This document shows, in pieces, positions 63,670 through 64,000 of a stretch of DNA of 64,000 nucleotides. The number at the start of each line of letters is the position of its first letter. The first letter of the stretch is position 1. Position numbers and translations under genes: made by a program. Under the pieces are notes generated by a model. That model worked only from the letters and a program-made list of their open reading frames with translations, was not told the origin of the DNA and ran no database searches. Origin of the DNA: Microthrixaceae bacterium (lineage in GTDB: Bacteria; Actinomycetota; Acidimicrobiia; Acidimicrobiales; Poriferisodalaceae); NCBI GenBank assembly GCA_011523825.1, contig WTFX01000027.1:202674-266673 (forward strand), given 5' to 3'.

Positions 63670-64000
63670 TCAGTCGTTGTCTTTGATGGTGATGGTGGCG
63701 GTGCGGCGGCTGATGGGGGCGCCGTTGTTGTCGGTGAGGAAGGCCTCGAAGGTTTCGTCGCCCTCGGCGGTGTTGTCGTCGAGGATCGGTATGTAGATGT
63801 AGCGGTACAGCAGCCGCCCGCCGGCGGCGAACCTCAGCGTGCGGCTGCCCGCGGGAACGCCCCGGTAGTCGGCGCCGTCGCGGGCGGTGCGGTCGCGTGT
63901 GGCCACCCGCACCGTCACGTCCCGGTCGGGGGTGTCGCTGAGGTGCACCATGAACCGCACATAGCGGCCGCTCTCGCTGACCTCCACGTCGCGCACCGAC
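63670..64000 (-). CDS. Calx-beta-domain protein, C-terminal part (5' end outside the window)
   Basis: The frame enters from the right edge and ends at TGA 63670. About 109 residues are visible: VEVSESGRYVRFMVHLSDTPDRDVTVRVATRD, ARDGADYRGVPAGSRTLRF, IPILDDNTAEGDETFEAFL and a C-terminal TATITIKDND. This is one Calx-beta repeat, a calcium-binding immunoglobulin-like fold found in large surface or adhesion proteins. The rest, and any signal peptide, are beyond the window. Confidence 0.85.
   Translation of the reverse strand, partial: SVRDVEVSESGRYVRFMVHLSDTPDRDVTVRVATRDRTARDGADYRGVPAGSRTLRFAAGGRLLYRYIYIPILDDNTAEGDETFEAFLTDNNGAPISRRTATITIKDND

Overview
This is a high-GC, densely packed bacterial window. 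The strongest taxonomic marker is the Pup-proteasome pair at the left edge (depupylase Dop and the ATPase Arc/Mpa), followed by a ferredoxin and the tRNA m1A58 methyltransferase TrmI. That neighbourhood is typical of Actinomycetota. Several acyl-CoA dehydrogenases, a mycothiol-dependent-isomerase-like protein and sterol-reductase-like membrane proteins would fit an uncultured or marine lineage such as Acidimicrobiia, but the class is inference only.

Layout. 1-10 kb: dop, arc, ferredoxin, secreted trypsin-like protease, trmI, three small membrane proteins, LON-domain protein, D-Ala-D-Ala carboxypeptidase, ROK sugar kinase, Prx5-type peroxiredoxin and ThrH phosphatase. 10-19 kb: a VOC protein with an acyl-CoA dehydrogenase, an acetoin-dehydrogenase-like 2-oxoacid complex operon (E1alpha, E1beta, AcoX-like kinase, E2), a pentonate-type IlvD/Edd dehydratase and a Ca/Na antiporter. 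19-28 kb: MFS transporter, molybdopterin oxidoreductase, acyl-CoA ligase, YihY-family membrane protein with a probable CTG start, VOC protein, DinB-like protein and metallo-beta-lactamase hydrolase. 28-36 kb: a polyamine/guanidino-compound cassette (amine-oxidase-like flavoprotein, GNAT, agmatinase-family ureohydrolase, PotABCD transporter) whose genes mostly overlap by a few bases. 36-45 kb: lipid and amino-acid metabolism (acyl-CoA dehydrogenase, PaaG-like crotonase, isolated infA, flavin reductase, D-aminoacylase-like amidohydrolase, threonine aldolase, Baeyer-Villiger monooxygenase, nitrobindin, FlK-like thioesterase).

45-50 kb: a peroxiredoxin-like gene whose catalytic cysteine codon is replaced by an in-frame TGA followed by a SECIS-like hairpin (a probable selenoprotein), diverging from two tandem ERG4/ERG24-type sterol-reductase-like genes; then tRNA-Val, an inositol-monophosphatase-family gene and one unrecognised gene. 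49.6-58.6 kb: a peptide/nickel-type ABC transporter operon with two tandem substrate-binding proteins, two permeases and two ATPases. The OppF-type ATPase carries about 235 extra residues with 6-7 hydrophobic helices between its Q-loop and signature motif, which is very unusual. 58.6-61.4 kb: two tRNA genes, then a segment bounded by tRNA-Asn and a diverged copy of its 3' half, holding a flavoprotein gene, an internally deleted luciferase-like pseudogene and a shortened PPOX-like gene. 61.4-64 kb: dnaG and the end of a Calx-beta-domain protein.

The two signals most worth following are the UGA-containing peroxiredoxin (45003-45491) and the membrane-domain-inserted ABC ATPase (50752-52464).
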